DNA of 64,000 bases from Microbacterium ulmi (GTDB lineage: Bacteria > Actinomycetota > Actinomycetes > Actinomycetales > Microbacteriaceae). The translations under genes and the position numbers were made by a program. How positions within the stretch are numbered: position 1 is the stretch's first letter; every line of letters begins with the position of its first letter. Of the stretch, positions 1 through 7,695 are shown in pieces. The notes beneath the pieces are model-generated. The model saw only the letters and a program-made list of their open reading frames with translations. It was not told the DNA's origin and ran no database searches. The DNA is taken from positions 2,590,551 to 2,654,550 of the forward strand of contig NZ_JAAOZF010000001.1 of NCBI RefSeq assembly GCF_011759705.1, given 5' to 3'.

Positions 1-509
1 ACGTAGACGGGCAGCGCCGTCGCCGTGGGGTTGAGCACCATCCCGAACCCGAGCGTCAGGATCGTGTGCCCGAGGATCGTGACCGCCACGGGGAACCGCG
101 GGGGAGCGGCGCGGATGCGTGCGGCCTCCGCCACGACGTCGCGCGGCGGCATCCGCGTGTCGACGGCTCTCCCGATGAGGCGCTCGATGCCGCCCGCCTG
201 GTCCAGTCGCAGGCTCGTCCCCTCGGCGGGGAAGATCGCGGTGTGGGCGGGCGTCGTCGAGGGGTCCTCGACGAGGACGAGCGTCGGGAGGACGAACGTG
301 CGCAGATCGGGCCTGTCGTAGGCGCGCGAGAGCTGGTGCAGCGTGTCCTCGACGTCGTTCGTCGCCTGCGTCGATGCGAGCATCGACGTGCCCACCGCGC
401 CCAGCATCTCCGGAACCCCGGCCGTGTCGGGATCGGGTCGGGGCGCAGGCTCCGACCGGCGGCGCAGGGCGCCGACGGCGGCGCGCACACGATCGAGGAG
501 ACCCGTCAT
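1..509 (-). CDS. ThrE-type threonine/serine exporter, N-terminal part (cut by window start)
   Basis: The minus-strand frame from the ATG at 509 stays open to the window edge, giving about 169 visible residues. The visible part matches the N-terminal cytoplasmic domain of the ThrE/DUF1212 family: a predicted helical start, then a segment around residues 60-110 with the pattern RPDLRTFVLPTLVLVED, then the first probable membrane segment near residues 145-165 (VAVTILGHTILTLGFGMVLN). The family exports threonine and serine across the cytoplasmic membrane. The C-terminal membrane domain lies outside the window, so completeness cannot be judged. Family assignment is from remembered family features only. 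Confidence 0.72.
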   Translation of the reverse strand, partial: MTGLLDRVRAAVGALRRRSEPAPRPDPDTAGVPEMLGAVGTSMLASTQATNDVEDTLHQLSRAYDRPDLRTFVLPTLVLVEDPSTTPAHTAIFPAEGTSLRLDQAGGIERLIGRAVDTRMPPRDVVAEAARIRAAPPRFPVAVTILGHTILTLGFGMVLNPTATALPVY

Positions 510-592
510 GCGCCCCATCCCACCATCTGCGGACGACTCGCGACAGTGCCGCTCGCGTTGACCCGATCGACCGCCTCGGGTTGGATGGAGTC

Positions 593-961
593 ATGACTGA
601 CGACCGCACCAAGCCCGACATCGACGCTCCCGAGGGTCCTGCACCCTCCGAGCTCGTCATCCGCGACCTCATCGTGGGCGACGGCGCCGAGGCGAAGCCC
701 GGAGACACCGTGACCGTTCACTACGCGGGTGTCGAGTACGAATCCGGCGAGGAGTTCGACTCCTCGTGGAACCGGGGCGAGAGCATCCAGTTCCCCCTGC
801 GCGGCCTCATCCAGGGATGGCAGGACGGCATCCCGGGCATGAAGGTCGGGGGTCGTCGCGAGCTCGTGATCCCTCCGCACCTCGCCTACGGACCCGCGGG
901 AGGACACTTCCTCGGGGGCAAGACGCTCATCTTCGTGATCGACCTCATCGCGGTCGGCTGA
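593..961 (+). CDS. FKBP-type peptidyl-prolyl cis-trans isomerase
   Basis: A 122-residue single-domain FKBP without a signal peptide, so cytoplasmic. It isomerises X-Pro peptide bonds during folding. Hallmarks are the opening strand VTVHYAGV (about residues 40-47), FDSSW (about 55-59), the GLIQGWQDGIPGM core (about 70-82), PPHLAYG (about 93-99) and the closing strand TLIFVIDLIAVG. The ATG at 593 is chosen because the domain begins shortly after it; a weak -10-like TTGGAT lies 6 nt upstream, fitting the leaderless pattern of this window. Its last 30 bases plus a few downstream bases recur twice downstream. A perfect hairpin terminator follows at 1128-1161. Confidence 0.93.
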   Translation: MTDDRTKPDIDAPEGPAPSELVIRDLIVGDGAEAKPGDTVTVHYAGVEYESGEEFDSSWNRGESIQFPLRGLIQGWQDGIPGMKVGGRRELVIPPHLAYGPAGGHFLGGKTLIFVIDLIAVG

Positions 962-1114
962 CCGCGATGCCTTGGCTCGGGGTCGTCTGTACCGTCGGGC
1001 TCGGGTGTCCTCTGGTTCCGCGCGGTCGTCACGACCGCGCGGCTTCGTGATCGACCTCATCGCGGTCGGCTGACCGCGGCTTCGTGATCGACCTCATCGC
1101 GGTCGGCTGACCGC
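931..1114 (+). repeat. Triplicated 35-bp segment from the FKBP gene 3' end
   Basis: The 35 bases at 931-965 (the last nine sense codons and stop codon of the FKBP gene plus four or five bases) recur identically at 1043-1077 and 1080-1114. The last two copies are a direct tandem with a 37-bp period. The 77 bases between the first and second copies look unrelated. The copies downstream lack any ribosome binding site or start codon, so they are non-coding duplicates. Confidence 0.93.
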
Positions 1115-1127
1115 TCCCCGCACGACG

Positions 1128-1161
1128 ACGGATGCCGCGGCCCTCGGGTCGCGGCATCCGT
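1128..1161 (+). terminator. Rho-independent-type hairpin after the FKBP gene
   Basis: A perfect 12-bp stem, ACGGATGCCGCG paired with CGCGGCATCCGT, with a 10-nt loop and a TCTTCTCT-rich tail. It lies about 165 bp after the FKBP stop codon and before the next gene's promoter region. Confidence 0.75.
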
Positions 1162-1286
1162 CTTCTCTCGACCGATCTCACAGGACGTGAAGAAATCCAG
1201 GGGAACCGGGAATACATGCGTGTGAATGCAACTTGTCCCGTGTCAGACTCGCCGCGCTGTGCGGCGCCATCCCACCAAGGAGAGAC

Positions 1287-1847
1287 ATGACCGACACGAC
1301 GATCGACGTTCCCGGCTACCGTGCGGGCACCTGGGTGCTCGACCCCTCGCACAGCGAGGTCGGCTTCAGCGTGCGCCACATGATGATCTCGAAGGTGCGC
1401 GGCGCCTTCGGCATCAAGAGCGCCACCCTCATCGCGCCCGAGAACCCGCTCGAGGCGAAGGTCGAGGCGTTCGTCGACGCGTCCTCCCTCTCGACGAAGG
1501 ACGACGGCCGCGACGCCCACCTGCGCTCCGCCGACTTCTTCGACGTCGAGAACCACCCCTCGATCGAGTTCGTCTCGACCGGCGTGCGCATCGAGGACGG
1601 CGACTTCCTCGTCGACGGCGACCTGACGATCCGCGGCATCACGAAGCCCGTCACGTTCGAGTTCGACTTCGGCGGCTTCGGAGCCGACCCGTGGGGCAGC
1701 TACAAGGCCGGCGCGACCGCCAAGACGGTCATCAACCGCGAGGACTTCGGTCTCACGTGGAACGCCGCCCTCGAGACGGGCGGCGTGCTCGTCGGCAAGG
1801 ACGTCACGATCACGCTCGACCTGCAGGGCGCGCTCCAGCAGGACTGA
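1287..1847 (+). CDS. YceI family lipid-binding-like protein
   Basis: A 186-residue protein of the YceI family, whose lipocalin-like barrel binds isoprenoid-type lipids. The family signature is clear: WVLDPSHSEVGFSVRHMM near residues 15-32, then DVENHPSIEFVSTGV, the DGDLTIRGITKPVTFEF strand and a C-terminal VTITLDLQG. There is no signal peptide, so this is a cytoplasmic member. AAGGAGAG ends 3 bases before the ATG and sets the start. It stands alone between two terminators. The ligand and exact role are unknown. Confidence 0.9.
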   Translation: MTDTTIDVPGYRAGTWVLDPSHSEVGFSVRHMMISKVRGAFGIKSATLIAPENPLEAKVEAFVDASSLSTKDDGRDAHLRSADFFDVENHPSIEFVSTGVRIEDGDFLVDGDLTIRGITKPVTFEFDFGGFGADPWGSYKAGATAKTVINREDFGLTWNAALETGGVLVGKDVTITLDLQGALQQD

Positions 1848-1857
1848 CGCGACGAGA

Positions 1858-1907
1858 GGGGCGGATGCCGCAGCCCGCGCGAGAGCGCAGGGCTCGGCAT
1901 CCGCCCC
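1858..1907. terminator. Bidirectional hairpin between convergent genes
   Basis: GGGGCGGATGCCG pairs with CGGCATCCGCCCC around an inner AGCCC/GGGCT stem. It lies in the 69-bp gap between the YceI gene (+) and the MFS gene (-), so it can serve both. Confidence 0.75.
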
Positions 1908-1916
1908 TTCGTCGTC

Positions 1917-3251
1917 CTAGGGCTCGGGATGCAGCGCGTCGTACGCGCGGAAGCGCGGACTCAGCCGCACGAGGAACGCGACGAGGCCGACGATGACGAA
2001 GCCGCCCAGCAGCGGGGGGAACCACAGCGCCGTGAAGGTCGCGAGCGTCCCGGCGTAGAACGCGCCGACGCGGGGACCGCCCGCGACGACGACGATGAAC
2101 AGTCCCTGCAGGCGGCCGCGGACCGAATCGGGCACGGCTGCGAGCACCATCGTGTTGCGGAAGATCGAGCTGACGTTGTCGGCCGCGCCCGCCAGAGCGA
2201 GCGCGATCATCGCGAGGACGAGAACGACGACGTTGGCGTGGTCGACGTCGACGACATCCGGTGCGAACCATCCCAGCGCGCCGGCGCCGAGCGCGACGCC
2301 GAACAGGGCGATCGCCCCGCCGTACACGAGGATGGCGCGCTCGATGCCGAGCCCCTGACGCCGGACGCGCCCGACAGGCCCCGAGAAGACGCTCGAGACG
2401 AAGGCGCCCGCCGCGATGGAGGCCGTGAGCAGGCCCGTCGTGATGGGGCCGCCGCCGAGGAGGACCGCGCCGATCGCCGGGAACAGCGCGATGGGCTGGC
2501 CGAACGTCATGGCGACGATGTCGAGCAGGAACTGCAGGCGGATGTTCGACCCGCGCGTGAGGAACCGCCACCCGTCCCGGAGCGACTCGAGCCCGGGCCG
2601 GACGATCTCGCCCTCCGGATGGATCGCCGGCAGCGTCCACAGGCCGAGGAAGAGCGACGTCATGAGCACGACGTCGATCGAGTACGTCCACGCGTACCCC
2701 GCGAAGGCCACCAGCACGCCCGCGAGCGCGGGGCCGGCCATGACCATGATCCCGACCGTGATGCCGTTGAGCGCAGATGCCGCCGGAAGGAGCTCTCGAG
2801 GCACGAGCCGGGGAACGATCGACTGGCGCGCCGCCATGACGATGGAGTTCGCGGACGAGTTGACGACGCTCAGGACGTACAGCCACCACACCGTCTCGAA
2901 CTGCCCCCACGCGAGCACGGCGAGCAGCAGAGTGGACGCGAAGGTGACCGATGCCGCGATGAGGGCGACGCGGCGCCGATCGAAGGCATCAGCGAGCATT
3001 CCGCCGTAGAGTCCCGCAAGGATCATGGGGACCAGCCCCGCGACGGCGATCATCGCGACGGCGAACGTGGATCCCGTCAGCTCGTACATGTGCAGCATGA
3101 CGGCCACGATCGTCAGCTGGCCGCCGAGTCCCGCGAGGGTCGATCCGATCCACATGCGCGCGAAGGCGGGGCTCGCGGCGAACGGACGCAGGTCGATGAA
3201 GTGGTCGCGGCGCAGTCGCGGCATCCGTGTCGGCGCTCTGCGCGCCGTCAC
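1917..3251 (-). CDS. Major facilitator superfamily transporter
   Basis: A 444-residue polytopic membrane protein with about 12 hydrophobic segments, most like the MFS_3/EntS-type drug or siderophore exporters. The loop between helices 2 and 3 carries GGMLADAFDRRRVAL, a form of MFS motif A. A repeat of this loop appears after helix 8 (SGPVGRVRRQG). The GTG start overlaps the stop of the DUF167 gene by 4 bp (GTGA), so the two are probably translated together. An internal ATG at 3224 would give a protein 9 residues shorter. The substrate cannot be told from sequence. Confidence 0.85.
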   Translation of the reverse strand: MTARRAPTRMPRLRRDHFIDLRPFAASPAFARMWIGSTLAGLGGQLTIVAVMLHMYELTGSTFAVAMIAVAGLVPMILAGLYGGMLADAFDRRRVALIAASVTFASTLLLAVLAWGQFETVWWLYVLSVVNSSANSIVMAARQSIVPRLVPRELLPAASALNGITVGIMVMAGPALAGVLVAFAGYAWTYSIDVVLMTSLFLGLWTLPAIHPEGEIVRPGLESLRDGWRFLTRGSNIRLQFLLDIVAMTFGQPIALFPAIGAVLLGGGPITTGLLTASIAAGAFVSSVFSGPVGRVRRQGLGIERAILVYGGAIALFGVALGAGALGWFAPDVVDVDHANVVVLVLAMIALALAGAADNVSSIFRNTMVLAAVPDSVRGRLQGLFIVVVAGGPRVGAFYAGTLATFTALWFPPLLGGFVIVGLVAFLVRLSPRFRAYDALHPEP

Positions 3252-3469
3252 TCGTCGACCTCGACGCGCTTGATGCGGGACGCGTGGCCGCGGACGATCT
3301 CGACGCGGCTCGGCGCGACGCCGAAGTGCGCGGCGAGGGCCTTCACGAGCCCCTCGTTGGCGGCGCCGTCGACGGCGCGCTCGCGAACGTGCACCGTCAG
3401 GCCGTCGGCGGATGCCTCCACGAGCGGGCCCTTGCGGCTTCCAGGTCTGACGCGAACGGTGTACTGCAC
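3248..3469 (-). CDS. DUF167 (YggU) family protein
   Basis: A 73-residue protein of the DUF167/YggU family. Diagnostic segments are VRVRPGSRKGP near the start, the central AVDGAANEGLVKALA, and SRVEIVRGHASRIKRVEV at the end. The molecular role of the family is not established. The GTG start sits 6 nt after a TAGCCT -10 hexamer, indicating a leaderless transcript. It is the first gene of a two-gene unit with the MFS transporter. Confidence 0.85.
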   Translation of the reverse strand: MQYTVRVRPGSRKGPLVEASADGLTVHVRERAVDGAANEGLVKALAAHFGVAPSRVEIVRGHASRIKRVEVDE

Positions 3470-3475
3470 CCGTCG

Positions 3476-3481
3476 AGGCTA
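3476..3481 (-). promoter_or_regulatory. -10 element TAGCCT, leaderless start of the DUF167 gene
   Basis: TAGCCT on the minus strand ends 6 nt before the GTG at 3469, the spacing seen before many starts in this window. Confidence 0.55.
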
Positions 3482-3577
3482 CCGGGCACCCGGATGACTC
3501 ATGCCTCGGCGGCGACGCGCCGGCGAGGCCGGGGCGCCCGCCTCATGGGGGATTCGCGGGGGCGTCGCTCCCGCTGG

Positions 3578-3583
3578 TAGACT
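3578..3583 (+). promoter_or_regulatory. -10 element TAGACT upstream of rpsO
   Basis: A TAGACT hexamer lies 89 bp before the rpsO ATG, giving a leader of about 80 nt that ends in the GAGAGAGGGGA ribosome binding site. No convincing -35 was seen. Confidence 0.45.
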
Positions 3584-3672
3584 CTTCAGGTTGCCGTTCG
3601 ATCGGCCGCGGATAAAGAGAGCCCACGCATCAGGCGTCGGGCGCCGCGCAACGAAGAGAGAGGGGATCACCT

Positions 3673-3942
3673 ATGGCACTGGATGCAGAGGTCAAGAAGG
3701 CGATCATCGAAGAGTACGCGACGCACCCCGGTGACACCGGATCCCCCGAGGTGCAGGTCGCGATGCTGACGCAGCGCATCAAGGACCTGACCGAGCACCT
3801 CAAGGAGCACAAGCACGACCACCATTCGCGTCGTGGGCTGTTCCTGCTCGTCGGTCAGCGCCGTCGTCTGCTCGGCTACCTCCAGGACATCGACATCGAG
3901 CGCTACCGCTCGCTGATCGAGCGTCTCGGACTCCGCCGCTAA
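3673..3942 (+). CDS. rpsO: 30S ribosomal protein S15
   Basis: An 89-residue S15, the usual length. It binds 16S rRNA in the platform of the small subunit. The highly conserved segments [17 protein letters not shown] (about residues 21-37), [11 protein letters not shown] (about 48-58) and RRRLLGYL (about 63-70) are all present. GAGAGAGGGGA precedes the ATG. A strong hairpin terminator follows within 35 bp. In many bacteria rpsO is immediately followed by pnp; here pnp is about 14 kb downstream. Confidence 0.98.
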   Translation: MALDAEVKKAIIEEYATHPGDTGSPEVQVAMLTQRIKDLTEHLKEHKHDHHSRRGLFLLVGQRRRLLGYLQDIDIERYRSLIERLGLRR

Positions 3943-3975
3943 GCGACTCAGCGTTCAATCGCACCAAACTTCTTG

Positions 3976-4003
3976 AAGGCCGCCCCGGGTGTGGGGCGGC
4001 CTT
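3976..4003 (+). terminator. Rho-independent-type terminator of rpsO
   Basis: A perfect 11-bp stem, AAGGCCGCCCC with GGGGCGGCCTT, a 6-nt loop and a short T-containing tail, 33 bp after the rpsO stop. Confidence 0.85.
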
Positions 4004-4138
4004 CGTGGTTCCCGCGCCGAGGAGCCGGCGGCGCAGACGCCACGTTCCGTCCGCGCCGCGGTGAGCCGATGCATCGACACGCCGCCGGGGGCGCCGACGC
4101 GTCGTCGCGCGTGCGGCGCGCCGGCGCCTCCGGGCGGG

Positions 4139-5158
4139 TCAGGATGCCGCAGCCCGCGCGGCGACGAGGTCGGCGTGCCAGATCCCGGCGACATCGGGGT
4201 GCGCCCTCAGTCGCGACTTGAGCGCGTTCTCGCCGTACAGGGCGTGGATCGGGTTCGACGGATCCTGAGTGACCCCGCGGGCCTGGGCCGCGAGCTGCGC
4301 GGGCAGCTCGATGATCGGCAGGCGCGCATCGAGCGCGGGATTGAAGAAGAACGGCACCGAGATGCGATCGCCGGGGTACCGCGGCGAGACGACCCGGTGC
4401 TTCGTCGCGATGAGGTACCCCTGCGTCGCGTACTCGAGGAGCTCGCCGATGTTGACGACGAACGCCCCGGGCACGGGAGGAGCGTCGACCCACTCGCCGT
4501 TCCGCTCGACCTGCAGTCCGCCCTTGCCGGGCTCGACCCACAGGAGTGTCAGGACGCCGGAGTCCTTGTGTGCACCGACGCCCTGCTGCGGCTCCGGCTC
4601 TCGCGAGCCGGGGTAGCGCACGATCTTGATGAGCGTCGACGGCTCGCCGAAGTGCTGGTCGAAGTACGACTCGTCTGCGCCGAGAGCGAGCGCCCACGCC
4701 CGGAGGAGCTTGCGGGCGACGCCCGACAGATGGTCGTGCCACTCCGCGACGACCTCCCGCAGCTCGGGCTGCGCCTCGGGCCACAGGTTGGGGCCGATGA
4801 GCGCCGCGTAGTCGGGTGCGTCCGGGTCTGTCACGGCCTCGCGCTCGGGGCCGATGTCGATCTGCTCGCGCCAGTCGACCTTCCCCTGCGTGCGCTCGCC
4901 GCCGACGCGCGTGTAGCCGCGGAAATGCGGACTCTTGACGTTCTCGATCGAGAGCTTGTCGTCCTCGGGGAGGGCGAAGAAGTCCCGCGCGGCGCGGTGC
5001 AGCCGCGCTTCGAGCTCGGGGGTGACGCCGGTGCCCGTGAGGTAGAAGAAGCCCACGTCGTGCGTCGCGGCGCGCAGGTCGTCGCGGAACCGCGCGGCGG
5101 TTTCGGGGCCCTCATCGAGCTGAGACAGGTCGAGGATCGGCAGGTTCAGGTCGGTCAT
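4139..5158 (-). CDS. Isopenicillin-N-synthase-like 2-oxoglutarate/Fe(II) dioxygenase
   Basis: A 339-residue member of the IPNS/2OG-Fe(II) oxygenase superfamily. The N-terminal DIOX_N-type region (LPILDLSQLD ... DVGFFYLTGTGV) precedes the double-stranded beta-helix core. The metal triad is visible as His197 and Asp199 in GAHKDSG and His254 in ATKHRVV. The cosubstrate-binding pair is Arg265 and Ser267 in RISVPFFFNP. The active site therefore appears intact. The substrate is unknown, and the gene stands alone with no biosynthetic cluster, which argues against beta-lactam synthesis. Its promoter region lies back-to-back with the efe operon. Confidence 0.88.
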   Translation of the reverse strand: MTDLNLPILDLSQLDEGPETAARFRDDLRAATHDVGFFYLTGTGVTPELEARLHRAARDFFALPEDDKLSIENVKSPHFRGYTRVGGERTQGKVDWREQIDIGPEREAVTDPDAPDYAALIGPNLWPEAQPELREVVAEWHDHLSGVARKLLRAWALALGADESYFDQHFGEPSTLIKIVRYPGSREPEPQQGVGAHKDSGVLTLLWVEPGKGGLQVERNGEWVDAPPVPGAFVVNIGELLEYATQGYLIATKHRVVSPRYPGDRISVPFFFNPALDARLPIIELPAQLAAQARGVTQDPSNPIHALYGENALKSRLRAHPDVAGIWHADLVAARAAAS

Positions 5159-5249
5159 GACCCGAGAGTAGGCACGGTCGCGGCATCCCGAGCCGTATGT
5201 TGCCGAGGATTACTCGCGCAGACGGCGGCGACGCACGGGATGCCGCGCC

Positions 5250-5387
5250 GTGGCCGGCGGTGAGCGCGACCCCGGGGAGTCATGGCCGCACCGCGGCTGC
5301 ATCGCGGCGGTTGGCGCGCTCCTCGTCCTGCTGGTCATGCGCGCCGTCCGCGCGGTGCGGGGCATCCGCGCCGGCGCCTCGGTTTGA
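5250..5387 (+). CDS. Possible small single-span membrane protein (45 aa), uncertain
   Basis: A GTG-started frame of 45 residues with strongly G/C-rich third positions. It has a basic/polar N-terminus, one hydrophobic segment (CIAAVGALLVLLVM, about residues 17-30) and an arginine-rich tail. A TATGTT -10-like hexamer lies about 50 bp upstream, but no ribosome binding site is evident. It sits in the gap between the dioxygenase and the efe operon. I do not recognise it. Composition alone could produce this in such GC-rich DNA, so treat it as a candidate only. Confidence 0.2.
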   Translation: MAGGERDPGESWPHRGCIAAVGALLVLLVMRAVRAVRGIRAGASV

Positions 5388-5421
5388 TCGCGTTCGATCC
5401 CTGGAGTAAGGTCCTGCTTAG

Positions 5422-5440
5422 TGAGGTTCGCCTAACCTGA
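5422..5440 (+). promoter_or_regulatory. DtxR/IdeR-type iron box upstream of efeUOB
   Basis: TGAGGTTCGCCTAACCTGA matches 16 of 19 positions of the remembered actinobacterial iron box TTAGGTTAGCCTAACCTAA. It lies 84 bp before efeU, where iron-loaded DtxR/IdeR would repress the operon. The rest of the 5159-5524 gap holds only a doubtful 45-residue frame. Confidence 0.8.
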
Positions 5441-5524
5441 GTTCACTGCGGTAGAACTCGGTTCAGCCTGCAACGCGGCAGGACGTCGCCTCCGCCGCAT
5501 CCCTCCAGCAGATCGAGTCCACCC

Positions 5525-6469
5525 GTGTTCCTTCCCTCGCTTCTCATCGGCCTGCGAGAAGGCCTGGAAGCCGCGCTGGTCGTCGGCATCCTGGTCGCCT
5601 ACATCTCGCGCCTGGGTCGCCGCGACGTGCTTCCGCGTCTGTGGGTCGGGGTGGGGCTCGCCGTCGCGCTGTCGCTCGCGATCGGCGCCGTGCTCACCTT
5701 CGGCGCCTACATGCTGACCTTCCAGGCGGTCGAGATCATCGGCGGCACGATGTCGCTTCTGGCCGTGGGGCTGGTCACGTGGATGATCTTCTGGATGCAG
5801 CGCGCCGCCCGCACGCTCAAGAAGACGCTCGAGGGCGACATCGACCGCGCGCTGGCCGCGGGGTCGCTGTGGGGCGTCGTCATCATCGGCTTCGTCTCGG
5901 TCGCCCGCGAAGGCATCGAGACGACGCTCATCCTGTGGGCGATGGTGCAGGACTTCGCCGAGGCGCCCATCGCGCTGCTCGGCGCCCTCGTGGGCCTGCT
6001 CATCGCGGTCGTACTCGGCTGGGGGATCGCCAAGGGGATGCTGCGCCTCGACCTGCGCATCTTCTTCACCTGGACCGGCGCCTTCCTCATCATCGTCGCC
6101 GCCGGGGTCCTCGCGTACGGCATCCACGACCTGCAGGAGGCGGCCGTCCTTCCCGGCCCGTTCAGCCCCGCGGCGCCGATCGACCCCGTGACGGGCGCCG
6201 TCGCGGTCGGGTGGGGCGCATTCCCGTTCGGCTGGGCGTTCGACGTGAGCACGAGCTTCCCGCCGGGAAGCATCGTCGCGACCCTGCTTCAGGCGACGGT
6301 CGGCTTCACCCCGGCCATGACCTGGCTCCAGGTCGTCGCGTGGGCCCTCTACGTCGTCGTCGTGGGCGCCGTCTTCCTGTCACGATCGCGTCGCCGCCCG
6401 ACGCGCACCAGCTCGTCCACGAGTCCTTCCACCGAGACTCCCGTCACTGCACAGCAAGGAGCAGCATGA
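5525..6469 (+). CDS. efeU: Iron permease EfeU (FTR1 family)
   Basis: A 314-residue membrane protein with about seven hydrophobic segments, the ferrous/ferric iron permease of the EfeUOB system. Both iron-binding motifs of the FTR1 family are present: REGLE at residues 11-15 and REGIE at residues 128-132. It moves iron across the cytoplasmic membrane. The GTG start is set by alignment of the first motif; no clear ribosome binding site precedes it. The stop overlaps the efeO start (ATGA), giving translational coupling. The C-terminal tail is Ser/Thr-rich and probably disordered. An iron box upstream predicts induction in iron limitation. Confidence 0.94.
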   Translation: MFLPSLLIGLREGLEAALVVGILVAYISRLGRRDVLPRLWVGVGLAVALSLAIGAVLTFGAYMLTFQAVEIIGGTMSLLAVGLVTWMIFWMQRAARTLKKTLEGDIDRALAAGSLWGVVIIGFVSVAREGIETTLILWAMVQDFAEAPIALLGALVGLLIAVVLGWGIAKGMLRLDLRIFFTWTGAFLIIVAAGVLAYGIHDLQEAAVLPGPFSPAAPIDPVTGAVAVGWGAFPFGWAFDVSTSFPPGSIVATLLQATVGFTPAMTWLQVVAWALYVVVVGAVFLSRSRRRPTRTSSSTSPSTETPVTAQQGAA

Positions 6470-7695
6470 ACACGACCCGCGCACTGGGCGCACTCGCCGC
6501 CGTCGGCGTGACCGCCCTGGCCCTCGCCGGCTGCGTCGCCAAGAGCGACGTCGCGGCATCCGACACCCTCACCGTCGACTCGAGCGACGCGGGCTGCGAG
6601 GTCTCGGCGGCCGCTGCGACCAGCGGAACGCTCGCCTTCGACGTCACGAACTCGGGCTCGCAGGTCACGGAGTTCTACCTGCTCGCGGAGGACGGACTGC
6701 GGATCATCGGCGAGGTCGAGAACATCGCCCCCGGCGCCTCGCGCTCGCTGACGCTCGTCGCCCAGCCGGGCGAGTACTTCACGCTGTGCAAGCCCGGCAT
6801 GATCGGCGAGGGCGTCGGCCGGGCGGGCTTCTCCGTGTCGGGCGACAAGATCGCGGCGACCGGCGACGACGCCGGGCAGAAGCAGCAGGCCGTCGACCTG
6901 TATGCCGCATTCGTGAAGGACCAGGTCGAGCAGCTCGCTCCCGCCGTCGAGACGTTCGTCGCCGCGTACGAGTCCGGCGACGACGCCGCCGCGAAGGAGC
7001 AGTTCCCGCAGGTGCGCGCGTTCTACGAGCGCATCGAGCCCGTCGCCGAGTCGCTCGGCGACCTCGACCCGCGCATCGACTTCCGCGAGGTCGACGCCGT
7101 CGCGGACGGCATCGACTGGACGGGCTTCCACCGCATCGAGAAGGACCTCTGGGTTCCCGCGGAGGACGCGCTCAACGCGGACGACGAGACGCCCGCGTGG
7201 CAGGACTGGGCCCCTTCCACGCCCGAGGAGCGCGCCGCCTTCGGCGACCAGCTCATCGCCGACGTGCAGGAGCTGAACGACTACGTCCACTCGGACGATT
7301 TCCAGACCGCGCTCGACGAGCAGGGCATCGCCGGCATCTCGAACGGCGCAGTGGGCCTGCTCGACGAGGTCGCGACCGGCAAGATCTCGGGCGAGGAGGA
7401 CTGGTGGTCGGGCACCGACCTGTGGGACTTCGCCGCCAATGTCGAGGGCTCGAAGATGGCGTTCTCGCTCGTGCAGGACTTCGCGACCGCGAAGGGCGAC
7501 GAGGGCGAAGCCCTCGCGGATGAGATCGCTCAGGGCTACGCCGACCTCGAGACAGCCCTCGCGCAGCACGGCTCGCTCGCGGACGGGTTCGTGAACTACA
7601 GCGAGCTCACCGAGGCCGACAAGCGCGAGTTCACCGATCTCATCAACGCGCTCGCCGAGCCGCTGTCCCAGCTGACATCGACGATCCTGGAGTAA
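6466..7695 (+). CDS. efeO: EfeO lipoprotein (cupredoxin plus M75 domain)
   Basis: A 409-residue extracytoplasmic lipoprotein: the signal peptide ends in the lipobox LALAGC with Cys23 as lipidation site. Residues of about 30-125 resemble the EfeO cupredoxin domain, and about 140-409 form the peptidase-M75 (imelysin-like) domain with the metal-binding HxxE motif at His222 (HRIEKDLW). It captures iron outside the membrane for delivery to EfeU. The start overlaps efeU by 4 bp and the stop overlaps efeB by 1 bp, so the three genes are one operon. Confidence 0.94.
   Translation: MNTTRALGALAAVGVTALALAGCVAKSDVAASDTLTVDSSDAGCEVSAAAATSGTLAFDVTNSGSQVTEFYLLAEDGLRIIGEVENIAPGASRSLTLVAQPGEYFTLCKPGMIGEGVGRAGFSVSGDKIAATGDDAGQKQQAVDLYAAFVKDQVEQLAPAVETFVAAYESGDDAAAKEQFPQVRAFYERIEPVAESLGDLDPRIDFREVDAVADGIDWTGFHRIEKDLWVPAEDALNADDETPAWQDWAPSTPEERAAFGDQLIADVQELNDYVHSDDFQTALDEQGIAGISNGAVGLLDEVATGKISGEEDWWSGTDLWDFAANVEGSKMAFSLVQDFATAKGDEGEALADEIAQGYADLETALAQHGSLADGFVNYSELTEADKREFTDLINALAEPLSQLTSTILE

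Noticed and set aside
1929..3497. A 522-residue plus-strand frame opposite the MFS gene
   Set aside because: Highly charged, repetitive composition and no domain; the minus strand encodes a clear transporter.
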